64,000 bases of DNA from Chryseobacterium geocarposphaerae (GTDB taxonomy: Bacteria > Bacteroidota > Bacteroidia > Flavobacteriales > Weeksellaceae), in assembly GCF_002797535.1 (NCBI RefSeq), contig NZ_PGFD01000004.1:133431-197430 (forward strand), given 5' to 3'. Positions 40,616-50,007 of this stretch are shown piece by piece (within the stretch, counting starts at the first letter, position 1; the number at the start of each line of letters is the position of its first letter). A program made the position numbers and the translations under genes. The notes below the pieces were generated by a model that did not search any database, had not been told where the DNA came from, and worked only from the letters and a program-made list of their open reading frames with translations.

Positions 40616-40623
40616 TATCTTTG
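40616..40623 (+). promoter_or_regulatory. -7 box (TATCTTTG) of the Ter cluster
   Basis: Perfect TAnnTTTG box ~90 nt before the first Ter-cluster gene. Region 40180-40600 otherwise holds only the hairpin at 40346. Confidence 0.65.
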
Positions 40624-40715
40624 GGAAGAATTGAGTAATTCGGACACAATAGATGAAAAAAATAAAAATCTTTTTCAAAGAAAGAGCTAAATCAAACTTT
40701 TAACTTGTAAATGTC

Positions 40716-41387
40716 TTGAAAACAGATATCGATCTTCATAACCATAGTCATTTTTCTTTTGACTTATGGCTCACATTAATTAAGTCTCATCCTGAATTTA
40801 AAGCAAAAAGAGTTGAGCTGTTCTCTTCGTTTTTTGAAGTAAATGAACCTATTGATAAAGTTGCGAAAACTGTAAAATATTACGATAATCTTTGTAACTC
40901 TATTAATGAAGTTACCGGAGGAAATATAGATACTTTTGAAATTTACCTGCTGATCTTAAATTCTCTGAATGTAGATGTAAATCAGTTGAATAAAGAAATA
41001 TTAAACGAATTTTATCAGAAAAGCGAAGACCTGTTTCTGGAATATAAACCGGTTGTGATTTTTGAAAATATTCATGATTTTTTTGACGAAATTAAAAGCC
41101 AGGGAAAAACGATCAATATTTTAAGCAATACTGGATTTATCAAGGGAAAAACGATGCGGAAATTTTTAATTAATGAAAACCTTGATCAGTACATCGATTT
41201 CCATATTTATTCTGACGAAATAAATTGTTCAAAACCCGATCCTAAGATATTTCAGCAGGTGAAAAATTTAATTCGAAACCAGGAATTACATTTAAATCAG
41301 ATTCTGCACATCGGCGATAACCCGATTGCTGATTATAAAGGAGCAAGGGATTTTGGTTTTAATGCACACTTACTTAAACACAATTAA
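40716..41387 (+). CDS. HAD-family hydrolase of a Ter stress cluster
   Basis: A 223 aa HAD phosphatase-like protein. Motif I FSFDLWLTL carries the nucleophile Asp but has Leu-Thr in place of the second Asp; motif II ILSNTG; motif III/IV K(P)DPKIF and HIGDNPIADYKGA. Start is TTG 40716, since the nearest ATG is out of frame and stops at once. HAD and PRTase genes beside terD are known from Ter systems predicted to make a nucleoside-like compound. Confidence 0.85.
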   Translation: MKTDIDLHNHSHFSFDLWLTLIKSHPEFKAKRVELFSSFFEVNEPIDKVAKTVKYYDNLCNSINEVTGGNIDTFEIYLLILNSLNVDVNQLNKEILNEFYQKSEDLFLEYKPVVIFENIHDFFDEIKSQGKTINILSNTGFIKGKTMRKFLINENLDQYIDFHIYSDEINCSKPDPKIFQQVKNLIRNQELHLNQILHIGDNPIADYKGARDFGFNAHLLKHN

Positions 41388-41388
41388 T

Positions 41389-42213
41389 ATGAACAGGAGA
41401 TACAGTTTACACCATATTCATTCGGCGGACGAGTTTACTTTTTCACCCGCAGAATACAGCTATTTCAAGTATGGCGATAAGTCGTATGCTGAAAAATTTG
41501 CCAAAGAATTATTTGACGGGTTTATTGCAGATAATGAGCCGGTTTTAGAGACCGAAAAAGAAATTGTAATCTTGCCAAGCCCTTATATGGCTATTCCTAC
41601 CGCCTCTAATTTTTTATGTTTTTATTTTAAGAAGCATTTGGATTTTTATTTATTTCAAAAAGGCAAAAAATCAAGTGTTTTATCAAAAATTAACAGAAAT
41701 CATACCTATACTACAGATTATGGAAATCTAAGCTTTGAGGACCGTAAAAATTTGATTGCCAATGATACTTATTACCTCGATAAAGATTTTTTAAGAGGAA
41801 AACTTTGTATTTTTATAGACGATATCAAAATCACGGGAAGTCATGAGTTTACGGTGGACAAGATTTTAAAACAATATAATGTTGAGGGTGAATTTCTGTT
41901 CATATATTATGCTGAGCTGATGAATGTTGATATTGATCCGAAAATTGAAAACTTCTTTAATTATTATGCGGTGAAAAATGTAGAACACATTGCTGAGGTA
42001 ATGATAAAGGATAGTTTCCAGTTTAATACAAGGATCGTAAAGTATATTTTGGGTTTAGAATCAAGTAAATTTGATTATCTAACGTCTAAAGTAAAAAAAG
42101 AACAGATGGATCATCTGCTGGAACTGGCAATCAGTAATAATTATCATTTAATAAAAGAATACGAAAACAATATTAATACATTAACGCAAACTGAATTATA
42201 TTATGGCTATTAA
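41389..42213 (+). CDS. Phosphoribosyltransferase-like protein of Ter cluster
   Basis: A 274 aa protein with the PRPP-binding loop CIFIDDIKITGSHE (two Asp, TGS, ~145-158) and an early strand IVILPSPYMAIPTASN. It matches the PRTase that accompanies TerD/HAD genes. I chose ATG 41389, 1 nt after the HAD stop, over a longer frame that would overlap the HAD gene by 61 nt. Its end overlaps the first terD by 11 nt. Confidence 0.82.
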   Translation: MNRRYSLHHIHSADEFTFSPAEYSYFKYGDKSYAEKFAKELFDGFIADNEPVLETEKEIVILPSPYMAIPTASNFLCFYFKKHLDFYLFQKGKKSSVLSKINRNHTYTTDYGNLSFEDRKNLIANDTYYLDKDFLRGKLCIFIDDIKITGSHEFTVDKILKQYNVEGEFLFIYYAELMNVDIDPKIENFFNYYAVKNVEHIAEVMIKDSFQFNTRIVKYILGLESSKFDYLTSKVKKEQMDHLLELAISNNYHLIKEYENNINTLTQTELYYGY

Positions 42214-42757
42214 CTTACAAAAAGGACAGAGAGAAAATATAAACGCCCCTAAATTTACAGTAGGTTTAGGATGGGATATCAACAATACTTCTACAGGAAC
42301 CGCTTTCGATTTAGATGCGTCTTTATTTTTATTAGGTGAAAATAAAAAGTTAATTTCTGATAATCATTTTATATTTTATAATAATCTTGAATCTCCGGAT
42401 AAAGCGGTGATTCATTCCGGAGATAACCTTACGGGTGACGGAGCAGGAGATGATGAACAAATTAAAATTGATTTAACAAAAATTGATGCTGCCGTAAAAG
42501 AAATTACCGTAGTAGTAACGATTCATGAAGCTGAGTCGAGAAGACAAAATTTCGGACAGGTGAGAAATTCTTTCATCAGAATTTTCAATACGGATACGAA
42601 TGAAGAAATCTTAAAATATGAACTGGATGAAGATTTCTCAATAGAAACGGCAGTAGAATTCGGGAGAATCTACAACAGAAACGGAGAGTGGAAGTTTGAA
42701 GCAGTAGGAGCAGGGCAGAGAGAAGGTCTTGAAAAATTTGTATCAATCTATCAATAG
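42203..42757 (+). CDS. TerD-family stress protein 1
   Basis: A 184 aa TerD domain: MAINLQKGQRENI, GLGWDINN, FDLDASLFLLG, SGDNLTGDGAGDDEQI (Ca2+-binding acidic loop) and IHEAESRRQNFGQV. TerD proteins bind calcium and assemble with TerB/TerC/TelA in responses to tellurite, phage and other stress. Start overlaps the PRTase gene by 11 nt; TelA follows 5 nt later. Confidence 0.95.
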   Translation: MAINLQKGQRENINAPKFTVGLGWDINNTSTGTAFDLDASLFLLGENKKLISDNHFIFYNNLESPDKAVIHSGDNLTGDGAGDDEQIKIDLTKIDAAVKEITVVVTIHEAESRRQNFGQVRNSFIRIFNTDTNEEILKYELDEDFSIETAVEFGRIYNRNGEWKFEAVGAGQREGLEKFVSIYQ

Positions 42758-42762
42758 TTATT

Positions 42763-43923
42763 ATGGATAATCAACCCAATCAGCCGACTGATCCGCTTCA
42801 GTCAATTGAGCCCCTTAAAACATTTGAACCGACTCCTATGAGCCAGCCGGTTCAGGGTGCTGCTCCGGTTCTTGTAGACAGGGATGGAAATGTAAATCTT
42901 ACCCAGTTACAGGTAGAAGAGCGCCAGAAATATGAAACGATGGCTAATGCCATTGATGAAACCAATCCTGGATCGATTGTAAACTTCGGAGCTGATCTTC
43001 AGAAGACCCTTGCCAATCAGAGTGACAGCTTTTTAGGAAATGTAAGAAGATCGAATTCTGGAGAAGTAGGGGAGCTGATTAATAATTTATTGATCGAGCT
43101 TAATTATGTAGATGTTGATGAAATCAATAACAAAAACCCTGTAAAAGGATTTTTGAGCAGACTGCCCTTTATGAAAAAGGTAATGACGCAGGTGGAAAAT
43201 CTTTTTGCTAAATATGATAAAATCATTAATAATATCGATCAGATTTCTCACAAAGTAAATGCCGGAATTATCACTTCATCTAAAGATAATGCTGTCTTAC
43301 AGACTATTTTTGATAGTAATGTAAATTCTATAAAGCAGATTGAAGATCTTGTCGTTGCCGGAAACTTAAGAATGGAAAGAGCATCCCAGGAATTGGCAGA
43401 GATGGAAGCCAATGTTCAGAATTATGCGGATTATCAGATTGCGGATAAGAGAGATTTTATTGCAAGATTGGATAGAAGAATGGCTGATCTGAAGGTCGTT
43501 CGCTTGATTATGATGCAGTCGCTTCCGCAAATCAGACTGGTTCAGAATAATAATGTTTCTATTGCAGAGAAAGCACAGACCATTCTTACGACAACATTGC
43601 CGGTTTGGAAAAATCAGTTGTCTTTGGCGGTTGCCATGCATAGACAGCAGCAAAATATTGAGATTCAGCAGAAAGTTTCTTCTACAACCGAAGAAATTTT
43701 AAGAAAAAATGCGGAAAGGCTGGGGCAGAATTCAAGAAATGTTGCGAGAGCCAACGAACAAACCATTGTATCTGCTGAAACATTGAGAGAAACGACCAAT
43801 ATGCTGATCAGTACATTAAATGAAGTAAAACAGATCCAAAAGCAGGGTGCTGAAAACAGAAGAAAGCTGGATCAGGATTTACAGACTTTGGAGCACGAAT
43901 TGAAAGCTAATATCAGAGGTTAA
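42763..43923 (+). CDS. TelA-family toxic anion resistance protein
   Basis: A 386 aa protein matching the TelA family: Pro-rich N-terminus (~1-45), then long coiled-coil helices (~130-385, KVMTQVENLFAKYDKIINNIDQI-like, ELAEMEANVQNYADYQIADKRDFIARL-like). It is cytoplasmic and part of the TerD-associated complex. Confidence 0.92.
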   Translation: MDNQPNQPTDPLQSIEPLKTFEPTPMSQPVQGAAPVLVDRDGNVNLTQLQVEERQKYETMANAIDETNPGSIVNFGADLQKTLANQSDSFLGNVRRSNSGEVGELINNLLIELNYVDVDEINNKNPVKGFLSRLPFMKKVMTQVENLFAKYDKIINNIDQISHKVNAGIITSSKDNAVLQTIFDSNVNSIKQIEDLVVAGNLRMERASQELAEMEANVQNYADYQIADKRDFIARLDRRMADLKVVRLIMMQSLPQIRLVQNNNVSIAEKAQTILTTTLPVWKNQLSLAVAMHRQQQNIEIQQKVSSTTEEILRKNAERLGQNSRNVARANEQTIVSAETLRETTNMLISTLNEVKQIQKQGAENRRKLDQDLQTLEHELKANIRG

Positions 43924-43938
43924 TAATACAGAATAAAA

Positions 43939-44883
43939 GTGGATGATGAAGCTGTAAGCATAATGTCTCAGAGTAAAAGAAGATTAACGAAACTTAAACT
44001 TCTTTCCAATTTTTTTGAAAATGTTGATATAATTTCGATCTACATCAAGACCGATATTATACACAAGCTTTTTGAAGAAAATAAGACATTAGATTATAAT
44101 AAGTTAGAGCTTTTTCACCTCCAATATACAGACAGCTTAATAGAATTGCTGACCAAAATCAAAAAGAAAAAGGAAAACGATTTGCTGGCTGTTATTAATG
44201 AGATTAATATTAATAATCAATATATTGAGGCTTTTGAGGAAAAGAAAATTGATAGTTTTGAAACCGACAGGAAGATTTACAGTGGAATATTTTCTCAGCA
44301 TTTGAGAAATCTGTATAAAGATCTTACAGAAGGAAAATTTACCCTGAACTGGAATGATGTTCTCTACTTTCAGAAAAGATTTGCAACTGAATTTTATAGA
44401 ACGGAAGCGGATGAAAGCAAATTAAAAGCACATTCGTTCCCTTCTTATCAATATCAGGAGTATTCAATAGAAAGAAAATTATTGGGGAAACTCAATATAC
44501 AAAATTTTAAAGTTCGTTTTGTGTGTGGCTATCGCATCGAAAGAAATGAATATGAACTGTTTAGGATTTTTCAGTCTGATGAACACTTTATATTTAATGT
44601 TGAAGAAAAAAAGATGTATTTAATTGATGATGAATTATCGTATTTAGATACTTCTGAAAATACATCGAATCAGGCATCAATAGTCAATCAGCTGAAAAAA
44701 AAGAATGAAGAGCTGGAAGAAACGATCGATGAAAGAAAGCGAAAACTACCGGATGATGTAGAGTCTGTTTTAAAAGATTATCTTAGGAATCTCGAAAGTA
44801 TTGATATAATGAGTAAGATATTTGACGTAAATGAAGAAACAAACATTCTTCGTGCCATGTTGAATCTGAATCTTAATAATTAA
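43939..44883 (+). CDS. Unknown protein of the Ter cluster
   Basis: A 314 aa soluble protein without a named domain, starting at GTG 43939 (ATG 43963 is an alternative). It has a helical N-terminus, a central mixed region with aromatic residues (FKVRFVCGYRIERNEYELFRIF), and a short coiled coil (~253-275). It lies between telA and the second terD on the same strand, so it is probably a partner of these. Confidence 0.7.
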   Translation: MDDEAVSIMSQSKRRLTKLKLLSNFFENVDIISIYIKTDIIHKLFEENKTLDYNKLELFHLQYTDSLIELLTKIKKKKENDLLAVINEININNQYIEAFEEKKIDSFETDRKIYSGIFSQHLRNLYKDLTEGKFTLNWNDVLYFQKRFATEFYRTEADESKLKAHSFPSYQYQEYSIERKLLGKLNIQNFKVRFVCGYRIERNEYELFRIFQSDEHFIFNVEEKKMYLIDDELSYLDTSENTSNQASIVNQLKKKNEELEETIDERKRKLPDDVESVLKDYLRNLESIDIMSKIFDVNEETNILRAMLNLNLNN

Positions 44884-44933
44884 AAAAATAAAGGGCAATT
44901 TGCCTGACAAATTAAACTATAAACTAAATATAA

Positions 44934-45545
44934 ATGGCTATTAACTTACAAAAAGGTCAAAGAATAAACCTGACCAAGGAAAACGGAACAACGCTTACTC
45001 AGGCTTGTGTTGGGATAAACTGGGGAGCAATTGAGAAAAAAGGCTTTTTCGGCGGAGTTACAAAAGAAGCGGTAGATTTAGACGGAAGCTGTATTTTATA
45101 TGATTCAAACAAAAATGCAACTGAAGTAATTTATTTTGGGAATCTGAAATCTAAAAACGGATCTGTAAAACATAGTGGAGATGATTTAACAGGAGATGTA
45201 AATGGAGACGACGGTCTTGATAATGAAGTGATAACAGTAGATTTCAGTAATTTAGAATCTAATGTTGAACATGTTGCATTGGTGCTGAACAGCTATAAAG
45301 GCCAGGATTTCGGAACAATTCCCTTTGCTTCAATCAGAATTTATGAAGGAACTCCAACCAACGTAAGAGAAGTTTTTGCTAAATACGATATTGCAAACGA
45401 TGCCTCTTTCAAAGGTCATGTTGCCATGGTAATGGGTGTTTTTTATAAAAGAAACGGAGAATGGAAATTCAACGCGATCGGAGACCCTACTGCAGACAGA
45501 AAATTGCAGCAGACAATTGAAACTGTGAAGCAAAAGTATTTGTAA
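44934..45545 (+). CDS. TerD-family stress protein 2
   Basis: A 203 aa TerD domain: MAINLQKGQRINLTKENG, INWGAIE, DLDGSCILYD, SGDDLTGDVNGDDGLDNE (acidic Ca2+ loop) and LNSYKGQDFGTIP. Its first eight codons are nearly identical to those of terD 1, marking a duplication. TerC follows after 86 nt. Confidence 0.95.
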   Translation: MAINLQKGQRINLTKENGTTLTQACVGINWGAIEKKGFFGGVTKEAVDLDGSCILYDSNKNATEVIYFGNLKSKNGSVKHSGDDLTGDVNGDDGLDNEVITVDFSNLESNVEHVALVLNSYKGQDFGTIPFASIRIYEGTPTNVREVFAKYDIANDASFKGHVAMVMGVFYKRNGEWKFNAIGDPTADRKLQQTIETVKQKYL

Positions 45546-45631
45546 AACTTATTACAAATCAAACAATAGTAAACTAGCAATAATTGTACATCGTGCAACT
45601 ATTGCTTTTATCATATTATAAGTACATTAAA

Positions 45632-46678
45632 GTGGATAAACATCAAGGTATTTTAGATCTTCATCCGGGGTTGGTTTGGGGATTTGCGATAACGGTAGTT
45701 ATCATGTTGCTCCTTGACTTGGGAGTATTTAATAAAAAAAGTCATGAAGTCTCTTCCAAAGAAGCTACCATCTGGTCTATTGTCTGGATTTCTTTATCGA
45801 TGGTTTTCTCTGGAGTGGTATATTGGGCATTCAATACAGATGCATCCCCCGAAAGTCATGCGCTGGCTGTAGAAAAATTCACACAGTATCAGGCGGCGTA
45901 TTGGATCGAGAAAGCTCTTTCGGTAGATAATCTGTTTGTATTTATCCTTGTTTTTGGTTTCTTTAAAGTACCAAAACACCTCCATCATAAAGTCCTTTTT
46001 TGGGGGATTATTGGAGCTTTGATTTTCAGAGCGATTTTTATTTTTGCTGGAGTAGGTCTTATCAATCTTACTTACCTTCCGGAAATGAATATTTTCGGGC
46101 ATCCTGTGAAGATTAATATTGTGATGACCTTGTTCGGATTGTTTTTGGTGTATGCCGGAATTAAATCCTGGGGTGAAGGAGATGATGACGATAATGAAGA
46201 TTTCAGTGATACACCAGGAGCGAAATTGGTGAAGAAATTCTGGAAGGTTTCTGACAATTATGATGGAGATAAATTCTTTACCATCCAGAATGGAATAAAA
46301 ATGGCAACACCTTTATTGGTTGTAGTTGCGGTTATCGAATTTACTGATGTTCTTTTTGCTGTAGATTCTATCCCTGCAATTTTTGCTATTTCAAATGATC
46401 CGTTTATTCTTTATACATCAAATATTTTTGCAATTTTAGGACTGAGATCTTTGTATTTCCTATTGGCAAATTTTATTCATATGTTTAGCAAATTACCTTA
46501 CGGATTGGCAATTATCTTATCTTTCATCGGTGTAAAAATGTTAATTGCACCTTGGATTCACATTCCGTCACCTGTATCATTAGGTATTGTAGGCGGGGTA
46601 TTAGTGATATCGGTTCTTTTATCAGTTATATTCCCGGAAAAAGTAACGGGAGATGATGAAAAAGAAATGGAAGAATAA
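45632..46678 (+). CDS. terC: TerC-family integral membrane protein
   Basis: A 348 aa membrane protein with about 8-9 segments and the TerC signatures ALSVDNLFVFILVFGFF (two acidic residues around the membrane) and EFTDVLFAVDSIPAIFAIS. Family members are Mn2+ exporters or links of the Ter complex to the membrane. The frame is open upstream to a TTG (45584), but GTG 45632 gives the start seen in relatives (VDKHQGILDLHPG), so I prefer it. Confidence 0.9.
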   Translation: MDKHQGILDLHPGLVWGFAITVVIMLLLDLGVFNKKSHEVSSKEATIWSIVWISLSMVFSGVVYWAFNTDASPESHALAVEKFTQYQAAYWIEKALSVDNLFVFILVFGFFKVPKHLHHKVLFWGIIGALIFRAIFIFAGVGLINLTYLPEMNIFGHPVKINIVMTLFGLFLVYAGIKSWGEGDDDDNEDFSDTPGAKLVKKFWKVSDNYDGDKFFTIQNGIKMATPLLVVVAVIEFTDVLFAVDSIPAIFAISNDPFILYTSNIFAILGLRSLYFLLANFIHMFSKLPYGLAIILSFIGVKMLIAPWIHIPSPVSLGIVGGVLVISVLLSVIFPEKVTGDDEKEMEE

Positions 46679-46684
46679 AAAAAT

Positions 46685-46713
46685 AAGCTGTCTCAATTGA
46701 GACGGCTTTTTTT
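46685..46713 (+). terminator. Terminator of the Ter cluster
   Basis: Stem AAGCTGTCTC / GAGACGGCTT (two G.U-type pairs), AATT loop, T-run of seven. Confidence 0.88.
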
Positions 46714-46745
46714 ACGAAAAATTTAAGCTCAGGTTTCTGCTAAAA

Positions 46746-47747
46746 TCACTTATACTTTAAAAGCTTATTGATTTTTTTTCTTGTCTGCTGAGAAACTTTA
46801 TAGGCTTCATCCCTCAATTTCTGAATTTTCCCGACCGGCTGAAAGATCTCTGCACTTTCAAAAGGATTAAAAGACAATAATTCATTGTCGCAGCTATCTG
46901 AACTTTGAAATGCATTTCTTTCAAATCTTATTTTTCCCAATTTTATGAAAGGAGAGTTTTTCCATTCAATATTTAATTGATTGATCGGTTGGTATTTTAG
47001 ATCATAACAGAGCTGAATAAAAACTTCTGCCTCATAATCATTACTTTCAAAATAGTTTTTGATAGACTTCTTTACCTCCCTTCTCGTCCCGCATTTTTTC
47101 TGGATGCTTTGGGGGCTTATTTTTATTTTCATCATTTTATCATCAAGTCTGTATGCGCCCACCGAATAATAATCAAAGGATAGGATAAAATCATTTCTTT
47201 TCAGGAAAAGGCCAATACTATGTTTTATAAAAGAGAATGTCAGCAAAGAAGGGACTACTTTCCATAGATTCCTTATAAATGATGTCCAGTTACCCCATTT
47301 TTTGGCATAAAATTTATTGATGGCTGTAAACATTTTTAAAAATGCAGAAACAGAATTGGTGGGAAACAAAGGAAAATTTACCAGGGGATAATTGGAGATT
47401 GTACGTCCGGCATCATCTTTTATCTTGATCGAAAAACCATACGCCGGAATATCTTTTTTGTTCTTTTTTATTTTTAGATTGGCGTTGGAAAGTCTGGCGA
47501 CAATATCATATTTTTCCTTATCAAAAAGATATTTTAAGTCTTGCGGAAGATGGGGATCAATAATAAAATATCCTGACAAAACAGCGTAAGTTTTTGCATG
47601 AGCATTTCTGGTAGCGTAGTTGACATCACTTATAGAAGGAGATTGTTCTACAAAATCAGCGATACTTTTCTTCGTTTCTTCCAGAAGTTGTTTTTCTTCA
47701 TACGAGAGTTTGTCGAAGTTCTTGTTATATTTTAGTGGATCTGGCAT
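46746..47747 (-). CDS. Catalase-superfamily protein
   Basis: A 333 aa short catalase-like protein: RNAHAKTYAVLSGYFI with the catalytic His (~49), YDIVARLSNAN, YGFSIKIKDD and LSFNPFESAEIFQPVGKIQKLRDEAYK (split by class; matches the C-terminal catalase motif). The heme-ligand Tyr motif of true catalases is not clear, so activity may be peroxidase-like, allene-oxide-like or lost. Single gene. Confidence 0.78.
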   Translation of the reverse strand: MPDPLKYNKNFDKLSYEEKQLLEETKKSIADFVEQSPSISDVNYATRNAHAKTYAVLSGYFIIDPHLPQDLKYLFDKEKYDIVARLSNANLKIKKNKKDIPAYGFSIKIKDDAGRTISNYPLVNFPLFPTNSVSAFLKMFTAINKFYAKKWGNWTSFIRNLWKVVPSLLTFSFIKHSIGLFLKRNDFILSFDYYSVGAYRLDDKMMKIKISPQSIQKKCGTRREVKKSIKNYFESNDYEAEVFIQLCYDLKYQPINQLNIEWKNSPFIKLGKIRFERNAFQSSDSCDNELLSFNPFESAEIFQPVGKIQKLRDEAYKVSQQTRKKINKLLKYK

Positions 47748-47981
47748 TCAGTTTTTAAATCCAATTATAACGCCAAGTTTCCAAAATGTTGTTAACGCAG
47801 TATTAATGATATTTGAATTTTTTGAAGAAGGGAAAATAATTTTAAAGAAATTCAGTTATAATAGATTGAAAATAAATTGATTAATCGATGCGTTTTTGAA
47901 TAGTATATTCCAAAATAACTTATTCTTTTTCAACTTCTTTCTTCCCGTCTTAAAATCTTATCTTTGTAAAAATATTTAATT

Positions 47982-48416
47982 ATGGGAGTAGCAGATTTGT
48001 TATTTAAGCGTAAAAAAGAACTGGCAGAGAAAAACCTGAAAGACGGTAAAGAATATATGGAAGAATATGGGAAGAGAGAAAGTGTTGTTACTTTGCCAAG
48101 TGGATTACAGTATGAAATCATTACAGAAGGCGAAGGTGCAAAACCTGGTCCCAGATCTAACGTAAAATGCCACTATCACGGAACGACAATTACCGGGAAA
48201 GTTTTTGACAGCTCTGTAAAAAGAGGGACACCAGCTTCTTTTCCGCTAAACAGAGTAATTTCAGGATGGACAGAAGCGCTTCAGCTTATGTCTGTAGGTA
48301 GTAAATGGAGACTTATCATTCCTCCGCATTTGGCATATGGAGACCAGGAGATTAGCAAAGAAATAGGTCCGAACAGCACACTTGTTTTTGAAGTGGAACT
48401 GCTAGGAATTAAATAG
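47982..48416 (+). CDS. FKBP-type peptidyl-prolyl isomerase
   Basis: A 144 aa protein without a signal peptide: ~35 aa helical N-terminus and a complete FKBP domain (LPSGLQYEIITEGEGAKPG, YHGTTITGKVFDSS, PLNRVISGWTEALQLMSVG, IPPHLAYGDQ, LVFEVELLGI). It speeds folding at proline bonds in the cytoplasm. Confidence 0.93.
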   Translation: MGVADLLFKRKKELAEKNLKDGKEYMEEYGKRESVVTLPSGLQYEIITEGEGAKPGPRSNVKCHYHGTTITGKVFDSSVKRGTPASFPLNRVISGWTEALQLMSVGSKWRLIIPPHLAYGDQEISKEIGPNSTLVFEVELLGIK

Positions 48417-48435
48417 TCTGTCCTTAAAAATAGCT

Positions 48436-48470
48436 TAAAAATTCACCTGAACCCGGGCGAATTTTTTTAT
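48436..48470 (+). terminator. Terminator after FKBP gene
   Basis: Stem AAAATTC / GAATTTT with an inner CC..GG part, followed by a T-run. Confidence 0.75.
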
Positions 48471-48535
48471 TTATAGTATATTAGTGTTAGTTTGTTTCCA
48501 CTTTTTTAGCTTACCAAGAACATAAATACAACGAT

Positions 48536-49486
48536 ATGAGAAAACTGTTTTACGTTTTGATAATTTTTAGTTTTTTAACGTCTTGTGTTTCCAAGAAAAA
48601 TCAGGCAATCAAACAAAATATTCTTACCCTGAGAGATAGCTATTGCAAGGCTCCTTTTAAATATAATTATACCAATAAACTACCGTCATACAATTCGGAC
48701 TCTATTCTCCTTGCAAATAAGGAATTAAAAGGAATATTTTCTGATCAGAGTATTTTAATCTTGAATGCATTAAATAATCTTGATGAGGTTCATAAAATTA
48801 TTGATCTTAAAAAAGATTCATCGTTGAGCGCTCAGGTAAAAGTATTGCAGTTAAAAAGCGTGATTAATAGTAAAATAACCATTGCATTAACGGAATTGGA
48901 TGCGGTTGCTGCAGAATTTGACTGTGAAGGTGAAAGAGTAGCGCAAATTGGAAATTATGTGGATAATCTGAATGATTCCCGAAATAACAAGATGATTTTA
49001 TATTCTATTGTTACTGGTGCAGCGGCATCTATTGCAGGCGGAATTGTCAAAAGTGATGCATGGAGCAGCGCAATAGATATTAGCGGAGGTGCTCTAGGTG
49101 CCGGTTTGGGGTTGGCTACTCTTAATCCTAAAGGGAGAAAAGTAGAATTTATTCATCAGAGAAACCTTTTGCGGGATATATGGAATGGGAAACTGGAATC
49201 TCCTAATTTTCCCCCGTTCATTTGGTATATGTACACCGAAAAAAAGTTCTCAAATAAAGAACAGCATTCTATTATCAGCAGCATGAAAGAGAGATGGCTT
49301 CATTATCAGTTTGACGATGATAAAAACGCAGCAGATCATTCGGTGATTTTTAGTGACGGAGGATATTACAGAGCCAATGATCTTCATAACAGAGCAGCAA
49401 TGCTTAACCAGATGCAATCGGCTACAAGAACCATTAATCAGAATATTAATTACCTGCTTTTAGACCTGGATAAACTAATTTTATAA
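48536..49486 (+). CDS. Lipoprotein of unknown function
   Basis: A 316 aa lipoprotein with lipobox LTSC (Cys ~17). The mature part is helical, with a Gly/Ala-rich hydrophobic stretch at ~158-195 (SIVTGAAASIAGG, GGALGAGLGLATL) that could insert in a membrane. No family is recognised. Single gene before the Rrf2 operator. Confidence 0.75.
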   Translation: MRKLFYVLIIFSFLTSCVSKKNQAIKQNILTLRDSYCKAPFKYNYTNKLPSYNSDSILLANKELKGIFSDQSILILNALNNLDEVHKIIDLKKDSSLSAQVKVLQLKSVINSKITIALTELDAVAAEFDCEGERVAQIGNYVDNLNDSRNNKMILYSIVTGAAASIAGGIVKSDAWSSAIDISGGALGAGLGLATLNPKGRKVEFIHQRNLLRDIWNGKLESPNFPPFIWYMYTEKKFSNKEQHSIISSMKERWLHYQFDDDKNAADHSVIFSDGGYYRANDLHNRAAMLNQMQSATRTINQNINYLLLDLDKLIL

Positions 49487-49489
49487 TTT

Positions 49490-49533
49490 AATTGTAATAA
49501 AATTTGTTACAATTAAAAATTTGCTTATCTTTG
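49490..49533 (+). promoter_or_regulatory. Operator 1 and -7 box of the rrf2-like gene
   Basis: Perfect palindrome AATTGTAA-N9-TTACAATT (49490-49514), 11 nt before a perfect -7 box TATCTTTG (49526-49533). The same TGTAAY..RTTACA element occurs at 49972, suggesting autoregulation. Confidence 0.75.
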
Positions 49534-49543
49534 CATAAGTAAA

Positions 49544-49954
49544 ATGAACAATACAAGATTTGCCACGGCAATACATATTATGACTTTATTAGCGAAATCA
49601 CCTCAGGATTGGTTAAGTTCTGAGTGGATTGCAGGTAGTATCAATATAAATCCTGTTATCATACGTAAAGAAATCAGTGTATTGAGAGAAGCAGGGCTTA
49701 TTATAAGCAAACAAGGAAAGGAGGGAGGAAGCCAACTTTCTAAAAATGCGGAATTGATCAGTATTTCTGAAATTTATTCAGTAGTGAAAAATACTGATGT
49801 GCTGGGAAAGAAAAATCAAAATCCTAATCCTGCCTGTAGTGTTGGAAAAGAAATCAATCAACATTTACATAATTTATTTATAGAAACAGATCAGCTGGTT
49901 TTGAATTTTTTAGGAAATAAATCGCTTCAGGAATTTAGTGATCAGTTCGAATAA
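49544..49954 (+). CDS. Rrf2-family transcriptional regulator
   Basis: A 136 aa Rrf2 protein: winged HTH (~1-70: FATAIHIMTLLAK, LSSEWIAGSININPVIIRKEISVLREAG-type, KQGKEGGSQL) and a dimerisation helix. Only one Cys (PACSVG) of the usual three Fe-S ligands is present, so it probably senses redox or electrophiles by a thiol rather than a cluster. Its own promoter and that of the next gene carry the same palindrome. Confidence 0.9.
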   Translation: MNNTRFATAIHIMTLLAKSPQDWLSSEWIAGSININPVIIRKEISVLREAGLIISKQGKEGGSQLSKNAELISISEIYSVVKNTDVLGKKNQNPNPACSVGKEINQHLHNLFIETDQLVLNFLGNKSLQEFSDQFE

Positions 49955-49971
49955 AATTTTTTAACTATAAA

Positions 49972-49990
49972 TGTAACAAAAATTATTACA
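49972..49990 (+). promoter_or_regulatory. Operator 2 before NAD(P)-binding gene
   Basis: TGTAACAAAAATTATTACA, nearly the same palindrome as at 49490, 18 nt before the start codon of the next gene. No clear -7 box between, so it may act by a roadblock or on a start I cannot see. Confidence 0.65.
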
Positions 49991-50007
49991 ATTTAATTTT
50001 AAATCAT